Part shown: piece by piece, positions 26,931 to 35,100 of the stretch
Position numbering within the stretch: the stretch's first letter is position 1
Layout of the letters: each line of letters begins with the position of its first letter
Source: M1-B18 sp048264125
GTDB taxonomy: Bacteria; Bacillota; Clostridia; Peptostreptococcales; Natronincolaceae
Reading direction: 5' to 3'
DNA length: 64,000 nucleotides
Assembly: GCA_048264125.1 (NCBI GenBank)
Contig: JBLXDM010000013.1
Location: 1 to 64,000, forward strand
Program-made: the position numbers and the translations under genes
Notes under the pieces: model-generated
The model's input: only the letters and a program-made list of their open reading frames with translations
Databases searched by the model: none
What the model was told of the DNA's origin: nothing

Positions 26931-26960
26931 AAAACTACTCAAATGAGTAGTTTTTTTATT
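26931..26960. terminator. Bidirectional terminator between dnaI and tRNA genes
   Basis: AACTACTC AAAT GAGTAGTT with A-run before and T-run after, so it can stop dnaI (+) and the tRNA unit (-). Confidence 0.9.
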
Positions 26961-26966
26961 ATGTAT

Positions 26967-27041
26967 TGGTGACCCCTAGGGGAATCGAACCCCTGTTACC
27001 GCCGTGAAAGGGCGGTGTCTTGACCGCTTGACCAAGGGGCC
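26967..27041 (-). tRNA. tRNA-Glu (anticodon TTC)
   Basis: 75 nt with encoded CCA. Acceptor GGCCCCT/AGGGGTC, anticodon stem CCGCC/GGCGG with loop CTTTCAC (anticodon TTC), and T arm CAGGGGTTCGATTCCCCTA are all well formed. Confidence 0.97.
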
Positions 27042-27091
27042 AAGAATTCAGCAATCCTCGTTTCCATCAACAAAAATCACTGAATATAAAA

Positions 27092-27167
27092 TGGTGACTC
27101 ATCCGCGACTCGAACGCGGGACACCCTGATTAAAAGTCAGGTGCTCTACCGACTGAGCTAATGAATC
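27092..27167 (-). tRNA. tRNA-Lys (anticodon TTT)
   Basis: 76 nt with encoded CCA. Acceptor GATTCAT/ATGAGTC, D arm TAGCTCAGTCGGTAGAGCA, anticodon stem CCTGA/TCAGG with loop CTTTTAA, and T loop TTCGAGT. It lies 50 nt upstream of tRNA-Glu, probably in the same transcript. Confidence 0.97.
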
Positions 27168-27247
27168 AAGCTTTTGCCCACAGTTATATATATTATAAGA
27201 AAACGATTAGTAAGTCAATAGAAAATGTCGAAAAAAATCAAATAAAA

Positions 27248-27287
27248 AGAACCCCTGTCAATAGCCCAAAAGACCTGAAGGGGTTCT
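27248..27287 (-). terminator. Terminator after purA
   Basis: Minus strand AGAACCCCT...AGGGGTTCT followed by TTTTATTTG. Confidence 0.85.
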
Positions 27288-27301
27288 GCATATTTTATTT
27301 A

Positions 27302-28585
27302 TTAAAACATCTTACTTCTGATGATGGTCTGACTGCGCTTAGGCCCTACTGATACAATGCTTACCGGTAGTCCTGTATACTCCTCTATTGCCTCTATATA
27401 CCTTTTAGTGTTTTCTGGAAGCTCCTCAAAGCTTTTGGCCTGTGTGATATCCTCATGCCAGCCGTCCAATTCCTTATAGATTGGCTTACACTGTGAAAGC
27501 ACCTTCAAGCTGGAGGGGAAATTCTGTAGAATTTCACCATTATACTCGTAGCCTATACACATTTTAATCTTATCAAAGCCGCTTAATACGTCCAGCAGCA
27601 TCAGAGATATTGAGGTTAAGCCATTGATTCTGGAGGTGTATCTTACCATAACCCCGTCAAACCAGCCGCAGCGTCTTGGCCTACCGGTGGTGGTGCCGAA
27701 CTCATTTCCCTTTTTTCTGATTAAATCACCAGTCTCATTGTCTTCTTCAGTTGGAAAGGGTCCTCTTCCTACTCTGGTTGTATAGGCCTTAACAATTCCT
27801 ATAATTTCATCCAGCATGTTTGGTCCTACTCCTGACCCAATACAAAAGCCTCCGGAGGTAGGATGTGATGAGGTGACATAAGGATAGGTTCCAAGGTCGA
27901 TGTCCAGCAATGTACCCTGTGCTCCCTCGAATAGCACCTTCTTATTATCCTTTAAGGCTTCATATACCAATACAGTTGTATCAGTTACATATTTCCTTAA
28001 TATATCGGCATATTTACAATAGGCATCATATATCTCATCGGGATTAAAGCCCTCACCGCCATATATCTTTTCAATAATTTGATTTTTTCTTTCTACCTGA
28101 GGATAGAGTCTGCTTTTGAACTCTTCCTTATCCAGCATTTCTCCTAAACGGATTCCTGACCGCTCTATTTTATCCATATAGCATGGACCTATACCCTTTT
28201 TGGTGGTTCCTATTTGGTCTTCACCACGAGCATCCTCCTGCAGGGCATCCAGCCTTTTATGATATGGGAAGATAACATGTACTCTTTCATCGATTTTTAC
28301 CGATGAAGTATCAATTCCTTGATCCTCCAATACCTTTATTTCCTTTAAGAAGCCCTCAGGGTCAAAGACAACCCCATTGCCTATTATGTTTAGCTTGTCA
28401 CTATAAAGCACCCCTGACGGCAAAAGATGAAAGGCATACTTTTTATCCTCTACGATAACGGTATGTCCTGCATTATTCCCACCCTGCGCCCTTACAACAA
28501 CGTTTGCCCTACCGGCTAAGTAATCTATAATTTTTCCTTTACCTTCGTCACCCCATTGGGCTCCAACTATAACTATTGATGGCAT
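27302..28585 (-). CDS. purA: Adenylosuccinate synthetase PurA
   Basis: 427 aa from ATG 28585 (GGGGTGG upstream; the TTG at 28603 is too far 5'). It joins IMP and aspartate using GTP, the first step from IMP to AMP. Motifs: GAQWGDEGKGK P-loop with catalytic Asp, QGGNNAGHTV, the GTTKKGIGP loop and RPRRCGWFD. It is monocistronic with its own promoter and terminator. Confidence 0.97.
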   Translation of the reverse strand: MPSIVIVGAQWGDEGKGKIIDYLAGRANVVVRAQGGNNAGHTVIVEDKKYAFHLLPSGVLYSDKLNIIGNGVVFDPEGFLKEIKVLEDQGIDTSSVKIDERVHVIFPYHKRLDALQEDARGEDQIGTTKKGIGPCYMDKIERSGIRLGEMLDKEEFKSRLYPQVERKNQIIEKIYGGEGFNPDEIYDAYCKYADILRKYVTDTTVLVYEALKDNKKVLFEGAQGTLLDIDLGTYPYVTSSHPTSGGFCIGSGVGPNMLDEIIGIVKAYTTRVGRGPFPTEEDNETGDLIRKKGNEFGTTTGRPRRCGWFDGVMVRYTSRINGLTSISLMLLDVLSGFDKIKMCIGYEYNGEILQNFPSSLKVLSQCKPIYKELDGWHEDITQAKSFEELPENTKRYIEAIEEYTGLPVSIVSVGPKRSQTIIRSKMF

Positions 28586-28637
28586 ATTTCCACCCCTTAT
28601 CAACTAATGTTTGACATATAGCGAACGCTACTTCATA

Positions 28638-28666
28638 ATATTATCATAATCAACCTATATGGTCAA
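28638..28666 (-). promoter_or_regulatory. Probable purA promoter
   Basis: Minus strand TTGACC (28666-28661), 17-nt spacer, TAATAT (28643-28638), 53 nt upstream of the purA start codon. Confidence 0.6.
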
Positions 28667-28670
28667 TGTA

Positions 28671-28712
28671 TAGTCGAATATTTATGAGCCTTTGTTTAAA
28701 ATCATTCGACTA
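28671..28712. promoter_or_regulatory. Inverted repeat upstream of the purA -35 (possible operator)
   Basis: TAGTCGAAT (28671-28679) and ATTCGACTA (28704-28712) are exact reverse complements separated by 24 nt, directly upstream of the -35 box. CGAA/TTCG half-sites recall PurR boxes, but the spacing and flanks differ from the B. subtilis PurBox, so the regulator is uncertain. Confidence 0.4.
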
Positions 28713-28825
28713 TTTACGCTGGTGCTTTTTATTAGCTCTAGGTTAGTATACCCTAAAAAGCAATTTCACAAAGCATGCAGAATTACTATTCATAGGAATT
28801 AAAAACGCACTTCCTATTAAATAAA

Positions 28826-28860
28826 AATAAGGGCTAAATCCTAAGATTTAACCCCTTTTT
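28826..28860 (-). terminator. Terminator after the Cys-type DUF1858 gene
   Basis: Minus strand AGGGGTTAAATC TTAG GATTTAGCCCTT then ATTTTTA, starting just after the stop. Confidence 0.85.
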
Positions 28861-28861
28861 G

Positions 28862-29071
28862 TTATTCTCCCTTTGTTTCGAAATACTTATTTAAATCAGC
28901 AACCAGTAGCTCCACATCAATTCCATGTACTCTGCTGGCATCCATCAGGCTTTCCATCGTAGCACCTGGGCAACCAAGACAATGCATACCATATTTCATG
29001 AAGATCGGTGCTGTTTCTCGATCTAACTTAAGTACTTCCATTATAGTCATATTTTCATTAACCTTTGACAT
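28862..29071 (-). CDS. DUF1858-domain small protein, cysteine form
   Basis: 69 aa with an AAGGAGG-type ribosome binding site. MTIMEVLKLDRETAPIFMKYG followed by HCLGC is the DUF1858 signature: an alpha-helical small domain with a C-x-x-C motif, found alone or at the N-terminus of redox/hybrid-cluster-related proteins. The two cysteines suggest a redox or metal-binding role. Function is unknown. A second, UGA-containing paralog lies 190 nt upstream. Confidence 0.88.
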   Translation of the reverse strand: MSKVNENMTIMEVLKLDRETAPIFMKYGMHCLGCPGATMESLMDASRVHGIDVELLVADLNKYFETKGE

Positions 29072-29215
29072 TATTAAATCCTCCTTATAAATTATATCTT
29101 TGTATACATCTTACCACTTATTATGAAGGATTACAATAATTATGCAGAGTATAAGAGATCATTAGAAATCAAATCTTATGATAGAAGCGCTTTAAAGAAG
29201 CCAGCCTATTAAAGA

Positions 29216-29253
29216 CTATGGAAGGCTTAATTTCGGTAATAAGCCCTCCATAG
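29216..29253 (-). terminator. Hairpin after the UGA-containing DUF1858 gene
   Basis: CTATGGAAGGCTTAAT (29216-29231) pairs with AATAAGCCCTCCATAG (29238-29253) with few mismatches, beginning 7 nt after the stop. The U-tract is modest (TCTTTAA). Confidence 0.6.
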
Positions 29254-29259
29254 CTCCTC

Positions 29260-29466
29260 CTATTGCTTGTGCTGCAAATGATTATTTAAATCCTCCACTA
29301 AATTATCAACTTTAATACCGTGAACCCTTCCAGCATCTCCGATGCTTTCCATTGTGGCACCGGGTCAGCCTAGGCAATGCAAACCATATTTCATAAATAT
29401 TGACGCCGTTTCACGGTCCAGTCTTAAAACATCCATTATAGTCATGTCTTCAGTAATTCTAGTCAT
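29260..29466 (-). CDS. DUF1858-domain protein with in-frame UGA, candidate selenoprotein (CxxU)
   Basis: 68 aa if UGA at 29367-29365 is read as selenocysteine. ATG 29466 has AAGGAGG 6 nt upstream and the true stop is TAG (29262-29260). The frame before the UGA ends MKYGLHCLG and continues PGATMES...GRVHGIKV, colinear with the Cys paralog at 28862-29071, where TGC occupies the UGA position (HCLGCPGATMES). So C-x-x-C becomes C-x-x-U. A perfect 6-bp hairpin AGCATC GGA GATGCT (29346-29332) starts its loop 24 nt after the UGA, fitting the bacterial SECIS position. Conservation after the UGA argues against a pseudogene. Selenocysteine machinery is not in this window. Confidence 0.75.
29332..29346 (-). 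promoter_or_regulatory. Candidate bacterial SECIS hairpin
   Basis: Minus strand stem AGCATC/GATGCT with loop GGA; the loop begins 24 nt after the UGA and opens with G, as SelB-binding bacterial SECIS elements require. The Cys paralog reads AGC CTG ATG GAT GCC here and cannot form this stem. Confidence 0.6.
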
Positions 29467-29542
29467 GTTATTCCTCCTTAAATTAAGATATATCATTAAT
29501 ATCTCCAGATTAGGAGGAAATAAACTGCTGAATTTATGCCAG

Positions 29543-29597
29543 TTATCCACACAGACCACAGAACTATGCACAGGTGTTCGGTGGATAATGTGGATAG
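29543..29597. other. Cluster of DnaA-box-like sequences
   Basis: TTATCCACA (29543-29551, perfect), GGTGGATAA (29580-29588) and TGTGGATAG (29589-29597) lie within 55 bp, across the 3' end of the acetyltransferase gene and the space before the selenoprotein candidate. They are about 31 kb from dnaA. Confidence 0.5.
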
Positions 29598-30190
29598 TTT
29601 TCTATATTTTTCAAATACATCTCCTTAGTTATATACATGTGTATAAATCTGCACTTCAATATTTTATTTTCCACATGAAAATATTTCCTGTATTCCTGCA
29701 GTGCATCATCCTGAAAAATTGGCAAATTTGGGTCCTCAAATTCGTCGTAATGTATTCCATCTACTGCAAATCCACAATTCTGATAGCATTTTTGCGCCCT
29801 TACATTAAATTCTGCAACCCTTAAAATCAGCTTCTTCATATTCATTACATCAAAATAATACCTTATAAAGCTCTTTAGACTGTCGGTACCATATCCACAG
29901 CTTAAATAGTTTGGATCGAAAACTATCCCCAGCTCGCTTATTTTTCTTACCCATTTTATATTTCTCAGAGAAATATATCCCACCAGCCGATTATGGTGAT
30001 TGTATACAACAAAGCACTTTCTTGTGAAGGATTGGGTTTTTCTTGAATACCAGTAGTCCTTTTGCTTTTTGTTCATTTTTGGCATAGTATAGCTAAAAAA
30101 TATAGGATCAGAATGCCGCCCCCAAAGCTGCATTTCCTCCACATGCTTGCGTTCAATTTTTTTTATATAAGTTTTTCTCCCCCATACCAT
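29564..30190 (-). CDS. GNAT-family N-acetyltransferase
   Basis: About 208 aa from ATG 30190 (GGAGGG 10 nt upstream). The GNAT fold is shown by the beta-strand LVGYISLRNI, ELGIVFDPNYLSCGYGTDSLKSF (acetyl-CoA pyrophosphate-loop region) and LRVAEFNVRAQKCYQNCGF near 140-160. RimJ/SpeG-like members acetylate protein N-termini, polyamines or small molecules; the substrate here is unknown. The last ~30 residues extend beyond the core fold and their codons contain DnaA-box-like sequences. Confidence 0.82.
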   Translation of the reverse strand: MVWGRKTYIKKIERKHVEEMQLWGRHSDPIFFSYTMPKMNKKQKDYWYSRKTQSFTRKCFVVYNHHNRLVGYISLRNIKWVRKISELGIVFDPNYLSCGYGTDSLKSFIRYYFDVMNMKKLILRVAEFNVRAQKCYQNCGFAVDGIHYDEFEDPNLPIFQDDALQEYRKYFHVENKILKCRFIHMYITKEMYLKNIENYPHYPPNTCA

Positions 30191-30283
30191 AAACGCTTTA
30201 CCCTCCGTCTTACCATCCCCGATTATATTTATTATAGCTCTTAGGGCTATAATATGCATTAGTCTTCATATGGTTATACGTAT

Positions 30284-31627
30284 TTAGGATTCCCTGAATT
30301 TCTCATAATCTAAAAACTTTTGGAATTGACCCAGCCAAACCAGCTCCACTGCGCCGGTTTCACCATGCCTGTGCTTTGCAATTATAACCTCCGCCAGATT
30401 TTTCTTATCGCTGTCGGCGTGGTAATATTCATCTCTATACAAAAACATTACAAGGTCGGCATCCTGCTCTATTGCACCCGACTCCCTCAGGTCAGAAAGA
30501 ATCGGCCTGTGATCTGCCCTTAGCTCCGGTGCCCGGGAAAGCTGTGACAGTGCTATGATAGGACAGTCCAGCTCCTTTGCCATTATCTTCAGATTTCTGG
30601 AAATTGCAGAAATTTCCTGCTGTCGGTTTTCTGTTCTCCTGTCCCCCTGCATAAGCTGGAGGTAGTCAATAAGCACAAGATCGATCCCCTTTTCCATCTT
30701 TAATCGGCGACATTTAGAACGCATTTCTAATACGGATATTCCAGGGGTATCATCAAAATAAATCCTTGATTGGGAAAGGGGTATCATAGCTTGGGCTATT
30801 TTTCCCCACTCCTCCTCATTCAGGCTACCCTCCTGAATCTTCTTTAAATCCACCATAGACTCTGATGACAGCATTCTTAGCATCAGCTGCTCCTTAGACA
30901 TCTCCAAACTAAAAAGCGCAACAGAGGCCCCTGCCTTCAGCGCCGCATTTTGTGCCAAATTCAATGAAAATGCCGACTTGCCCATTGCTGGTCTTGCCGC
31001 CACCAATATCAGGTCCGTTTTATGCAATCCACTAAGCTTTCTGTCAAGATCCACAAAACCTGTTGTCATTCCCGTAATACCGCTCTTATTCTCATATAGC
31101 CGCTCTATCTGGTCAAAGGTATCCGATAGGACCTCCTGTATCGGCGTAAATCCCTCCCTAGAACGGTTTTGAGAAAGATCATATATGCTTTTCTGTGCCT
31201 GCTCTATAATATCGCCTACGGGTACATCTGCTGTATAGCCTAGGTTTATAATCTCCTCGGAGGATCTAATTAAATTCCTTAGAGTGGATTTTCTCTCTAC
31301 TATATCGGCATAATGCTTCACATTTGAAGCCATAGGAACACCGGAGCCTAGGCTTATTAAATAGGGTATCCCTCCTATGGCCTCTAGGGTGCCTCTGGCC
31401 TTAAGCTCCTCTGTTAAGGTTATTAAATCCACCGGTTCATTTTTTGAAAACAGACTAAATATTGATTCAAAAATTTCCTTATGGGCCTCCTTATAGAAAT
31501 CCTCCGGCTTAAGGATTTCCAAAGCGATCATTATAGCCTCTCTATCCAGAAGCATAGATCCAAGAACCGATTGCTCTGCTTCAATATTTTGAGGAGGCAC
31601 CTTGCTAAATAAATTCATCCCATCCAT
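30284..31627 (-). CDS. dnaB: Replicative DNA helicase DnaB (DnaC of B. subtilis)
   Basis: 447 aa, normal length; ATG 31627 has AGGAGGG 5 nt upstream. The N-terminal collar domain (PPQNIEAEQSVLGSML) leads to a RecA-like C-terminal motor with Walker A ARPAMGKSAF, Walker B LVLIDYLQLM and arginine-rich ISRNLK/ALSQLSR motifs. It unwinds the fork as a hexamer, loaded by the DnaD/DnaI-like proteins at 24.8-26.9 kb. No intein is present. It follows rplI as in many Firmicutes. Confidence 0.97.
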   Translation of the reverse strand: MDGMNLFSKVPPQNIEAEQSVLGSMLLDREAIMIALEILKPEDFYKEAHKEIFESIFSLFSKNEPVDLITLTEELKARGTLEAIGGIPYLISLGSGVPMASNVKHYADIVERKSTLRNLIRSSEEIINLGYTADVPVGDIIEQAQKSIYDLSQNRSREGFTPIQEVLSDTFDQIERLYENKSGITGMTTGFVDLDRKLSGLHKTDLILVAARPAMGKSAFSLNLAQNAALKAGASVALFSLEMSKEQLMLRMLSSESMVDLKKIQEGSLNEEEWGKIAQAMIPLSQSRIYFDDTPGISVLEMRSKCRRLKMEKGIDLVLIDYLQLMQGDRRTENRQQEISAISRNLKIMAKELDCPIIALSQLSRAPELRADHRPILSDLRESGAIEQDADLVMFLYRDEYYHADSDKKNLAEVIIAKHRHGETGAVELVWLGQFQKFLDYEKFRES

Positions 31628-31676
31628 AAGAACCCTCCTAAAGGAAGGGTTGGAGCATCACTCCAACCCTAACAAG

Positions 31677-32123
31677 CTATTCTTCAACAACACTTACCTT
31701 AAGCTTAGCGACAACCCCGGGATAAATCTTTACATCTATCGTTCTTGTGCCCATTTCCTTGATAGAGTCCGGTAGTACAATCTTTCTTTTGTCCAGCTGA
31801 ATTTTATGCTGCTTCTCAAAGGCCTCTGCTATCTCCTTTGAAGTAACGGAGCCAAATAATCTTCCACCCTCACCGGCCTTTGTTTTAATTATTACTGTTA
31901 ATTCACTTATTTTTTCAGCCAATGCCTTTGCGTCGCCTAGCTCTCTATCCTTTTTATTTTGTTGAGCCTGTTTTTGCTCACCAAGGGTCTTCATATTTCC
32001 TGTGGTAGCCTCCACCGCCAGGTTCTTAGGGAATAGAAAGTTACGTGCATAGCCGTCACTGGCATTAACCACGTCGCCCTTCTTTCCTTGTCCTTTAACA
32101 TCCTGCAATAAAATTACCTTCAT
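31677..32123 (-). CDS. rplI: 50S ribosomal protein L9
   Basis: 148 aa. The N-terminal signature VILLQDVKGQGKKGDVV and NASDGYARNFLFPKNLA, the central lysine/glutamine-rich helix and the C-terminal rRNA-binding domain are all present. It overlaps the gdpP stop by 4 nt, which suggests coupling in a yybS-gdpP-rplI-dnaB operon. Confidence 0.97.
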   Translation of the reverse strand: MKVILLQDVKGQGKKGDVVNASDGYARNFLFPKNLAVEATTGNMKTLGEQKQAQQNKKDRELGDAKALAEKISELTVIIKTKAGEGGRLFGSVTSKEIAEAFEKQHKIQLDKRKIVLPDSIKEMGTRTIDVKIYPGVVAKLKVSVVEE

Positions 32124-34120
32124 TTCACTTCACCTTCCCTAAAGTATTCTTCTATCACTCTAATTAGTTCCTTCATTGCCTCATCTATTGAGTAACCCTC
32201 CAGCTGAGCTCCTGCAACGGTTAAATGCCCTCCGCCCCCCAGCTTTTCAAGTATTACATGAACATTGACATCACCCAAGGATCTACCGCTTATAAAAACA
32301 ATTTCCTCTTCCCTTTTCCCCAAGACAAAGGATGCAGTTATTCCCCTAATGTTCAACAGCTCATCGGCTGCCTGAGCTGCCACCAGCTGCCCATTTATAA
32401 AATCCTGACAGGTGGATATGGCAACGGTGTTTTTTATTATTTGTGCTCTTTTAATGACCTCTGCTCTGGCAAATATTGTTTCTATATCATCCTGGAACAT
32501 CTGCTTAACTGCCACTGTATCGGCGCCTGCCCTCCTTAGAAGGGATGCCGCCTCAAAGGTTCGAACTCCAGTCCTAAAGCTAAAGTTCTTAGTATCCACC
32601 GCTATGCCCGCCAGCAGGGCCTCAGCCTCTATTTGCTCAACATTTACCTTATCCTCCATGTAGAACAAAAGCTCTGTTACCAGCTCACTGGTGGAGGATA
32701 CGTAGGTCTCATGATAGTTTAGAACGGTATTTTCTATAAATTCCGTGCCTCTTCTATGATGGTCTATGACAACAATGTTTTCAGTGTATTTTAAAAGCTC
32801 CGGACACTCGGTAAAATTAGGCCTGTGGGTATCCACCACCACCAATATCGTACTGGTTTCTATCCTGCTTTTAGCCTCCTCACTGGTGATTATGGCCCTA
32901 CGGTACTGCTCCTTTTCCATAAGCCGATCGTATAGCACCCTTATAGAGGGATTTGATTCACTTAATACGATGTAGGCCTCCTTACCGAGATTTTTAGCTG
33001 CTCTATATATACCTATTGCCGAACCCAATGCATCTAGGTCCGCATTCTTATGCCCCATAATCATAACACTATTTGTTTGCTCCATCAATTGCTTGAGGGC
33101 GTGGGAGATTACCCTCGCCTTTACCTTCGTGCGCTTTTCAACGGCCTTTGTCTTGCCACCATAAAAGCTGATCTTGTCGTTTTTCTTAACGGCTGCCTGA
33201 TCCCCGCCTCTACCTAAAGCTAAATCCTTGGCAGCGTTGGCAAAGTCAGTTGATTGTAGAATTGTCTTGCCCTCAGCCCCTATGCCGATGCTCAGGGTAA
33301 TAGGGATTTTATTCCCCAGGTTTATTTCTCTTATTTCATCAAGTATCTCAAACTTCTTTGCCTCCAGCTTTTCCAGATAGGATTTCTGGAATACACAAAT
33401 GAATTTATCGTTTGAATACTTCCGTGTTAGTCCCTCAAGCCTATTGGACCAGAGATTTATTCTTCTGTCTATTTCAGCCACGATCAAAGGTCTCACTGAA
33501 TCCTCTGTAGTCTGCATAACCTCATCAAAATTATCCACCTGTATTAATGCCACTACTGTTCTTTCTTCCTCATAGCTTTGTTTAATCTGCATATAATCGG
33601 TTTTCTCAACCCAGTACAGCATAATAATATAATTGGAGGCATGGTCCTTTGAGAGCTTTATAATATTGTACAGCACCTTGAAATATCGCTCATTAAAGCT
33701 TACCTCATTGATCTTGTCCTTTTTGTTCTGCAGTACATTTCTGAGATCAAAGCCGGGAATTATATCCTGAATATCCTTCTCCAGCAAATCCTTCTTCCCA
33801 ATGATATCAATGAACTTTGAATTATACCATGTGATTGTTCCATCAAACTCTACTATTGTCAAGGGTATCGGCAGATTAAGTATGGCCTGCTTGGTTGCAG
33901 AATCTATATCAGAGGATAAGCCTTCAATATATCGGGTCCATTCCTCTCGTCTTATATTACTTATCTTCAGATTGTAATAAATCAAATAGGCAAGCAGTAG
34001 AACCCCGATAACCCCAATTAATCTGTTATAATAGCTTATTACGACTATAAAAGCAGATATAATGATCATGTATATTTTTGTGTCAGGTATTAGCACTTTA
34101 AAAAATCTTTTATTTAACAT
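32120..34120 (-). CDS. gdpP: Cyclic-di-AMP phosphodiesterase GdpP
   Basis: 666 aa; AGGAGG upstream of ATG 34120. Two N-terminal transmembrane helices, a PAS-like domain (~75-150), a degenerate GGDEF domain (~175-300), then DHH and DHHA1 domains. These have MGHKNADLDALGSA, VVVDTHRP, DHHRRG and GGGGHLTVAGA. It hydrolyses c-di-AMP to pApA and so influences wall, potassium and beta-lactam responses. The layout matches B. subtilis YybT. Confidence 0.95.
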   Translation of the reverse strand: MLNKRFFKVLIPDTKIYMIIISAFIVVISYYNRLIGVIGVLLLAYLIYYNLKISNIRREEWTRYIEGLSSDIDSATKQAILNLPIPLTIVEFDGTITWYNSKFIDIIGKKDLLEKDIQDIIPGFDLRNVLQNKKDKINEVSFNERYFKVLYNIIKLSKDHASNYIIMLYWVEKTDYMQIKQSYEEERTVVALIQVDNFDEVMQTTEDSVRPLIVAEIDRRINLWSNRLEGLTRKYSNDKFICVFQKSYLEKLEAKKFEILDEIREINLGNKIPITLSIGIGAEGKTILQSTDFANAAKDLALGRGGDQAAVKKNDKISFYGGKTKAVEKRTKVKARVISHALKQLMEQTNSVMIMGHKNADLDALGSAIGIYRAAKNLGKEAYIVLSESNPSIRVLYDRLMEKEQYRRAIITSEEAKSRIETSTILVVVDTHRPNFTECPELLKYTENIVVIDHHRRGTEFIENTVLNYHETYVSSTSELVTELLFYMEDKVNVEQIEAEALLAGIAVDTKNFSFRTGVRTFEAASLLRRAGADTVAVKQMFQDDIETIFARAEVIKRAQIIKNTVAISTCQDFINGQLVAAQAADELLNIRGITASFVLGKREEEIVFISGRSLGDVNVHVILEKLGGGGHLTVAGAQLEGYSIDEAMKELIRVIEEYFREGEVK

Positions 34121-34144
34121 GGTACTTCCTCCTAAATTAACCTA

Positions 34145-35080
34145 CTATCCCTGCCTTAATTTTCTAATATCAAACACAGAATCTATTAAGCCTGCAAAAG
34201 AAACCACAGTAAGCAATGGACTTATAATTACTATTAGTAGAAGTATAGCTATCCTGACCAGCTTCACTATCCTAACCTTCTTCAGCATATAGCTGATGAG
34301 AGCCAGTCCTTGAAAAAAGAAAATAAACACAAATAGTATCGTTACATTCGCCATTAGGCTGCTATGATATACTCCCTCAACATATCTGGACATAAAGGTC
34401 AGGGCATAAATGATAAAGGAGCCGAATACGATATTCTTCGGCAATATAAAATGGCTAAACTCCGGCAGCAGGCAATCATTGTAGCGTAATCTTTTCAGTA
34501 TTGCTACGGTTAAATAATAATTAAGAAAGGCACTGACAAGAGATTGCACCACCAGCATACCTGGAATGATCATTAAAAGATAATTGGTCATTTCCTTAAT
34601 ATTTATTGTGCCGAGATCCACATTCATCAACATTTCCGACTGGGTATCCACTACCTGTCTTATGACAGCGGCGATATTATCAATGAGACTAAAGCCCACA
34701 ACGGTTGCCATCAGCTGTATTGTTACCGCTATTGAAATTATCGATACAGTGGCCCCCATTCCTATAACTGCATAGGGTTCACGGTTTTTCTTTACATAGT
34801 AGCCCATTACTACTGCCATAGGTCCAAATATCATAATTATAAAGACAGTAAATATTAATTCCGTTAATACACCGATTATGAGGCTGGTGATAATAAGCGA
34901 TAATACAGTATACCTTGTTCCATGTCTTGCAGATAGTATCATAAAGGGTACCGGCAGTAAAAACAACAGCAGCGTAAGCACCGGTATAAATATAAAGCCG
35001 ATAGCAAAGAAGGTTGCAATTGATGCAATTAATGCTGCTTCTATTAATGCTCGTTTATTTGAATATTTTTGTTCCTTCAC
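34145..35080 (-). CDS. yybS: YybS-family (DUF2232) multi-pass membrane protein
   Basis: About 311 aa from GTG 35080 (TAGGAGTG 8 nt upstream); the longer open frame would overlap the upstream gene. At least seven hydrophobic segments, for example LIEAALIASIATFFAIGFIF and ILLLIVIISPLLTVVSFAGL. It belongs to the DUF2232 family next to gdpP-rplI-dnaB in Firmicutes. It resembles substrate-binding (S) components of transporters, but no ligand is known. Confidence 0.85.
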   Translation of the reverse strand: MKEQKYSNKRALIEAALIASIATFFAIGFIFIPVLTLLLFLLPVPFMILSARHGTRYTVLSLIITSLIIGVLTELIFTVFIIMIFGPMAVVMGYYVKKNREPYAVIGMGATVSIISIAVTIQLMATVVGFSLIDNIAAVIRQVVDTQSEMLMNVDLGTINIKEMTNYLLMIIPGMLVVQSLVSAFLNYYLTVAILKRLRYNDCLLPEFSHFILPKNIVFGSFIIYALTFMSRYVEGVYHSSLMANVTILFVFIFFFQGLALISYMLKKVRIVKLVRIAILLLIVIISPLLTVVSFAGLIDSVFDIRKLRQG

Positions 35081-35100
35081 TGTTATAACACTCCTATAGC

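Noticed and set aside
29365..29367. UGA as a simple nonsense mutation (pseudogene)
   Set aside because: Residues after the UGA keep the same similarity to the paralog as those before it, the end point is normal and a SECIS-like hairpin is present. Kept as a selenoprotein candidate instead.
29342..29824. 160-aa plus-strand frame
   Set aside because: It runs antisense across the acetyltransferase and the selenoprotein candidate and has no start signals.
30525..30542. CCCGGG-centred sequence in dnaB as a Noc-binding site
   Set aside because: Only one arm resembles the ATTTCCCGGGAAAT consensus; the palindrome is incomplete.
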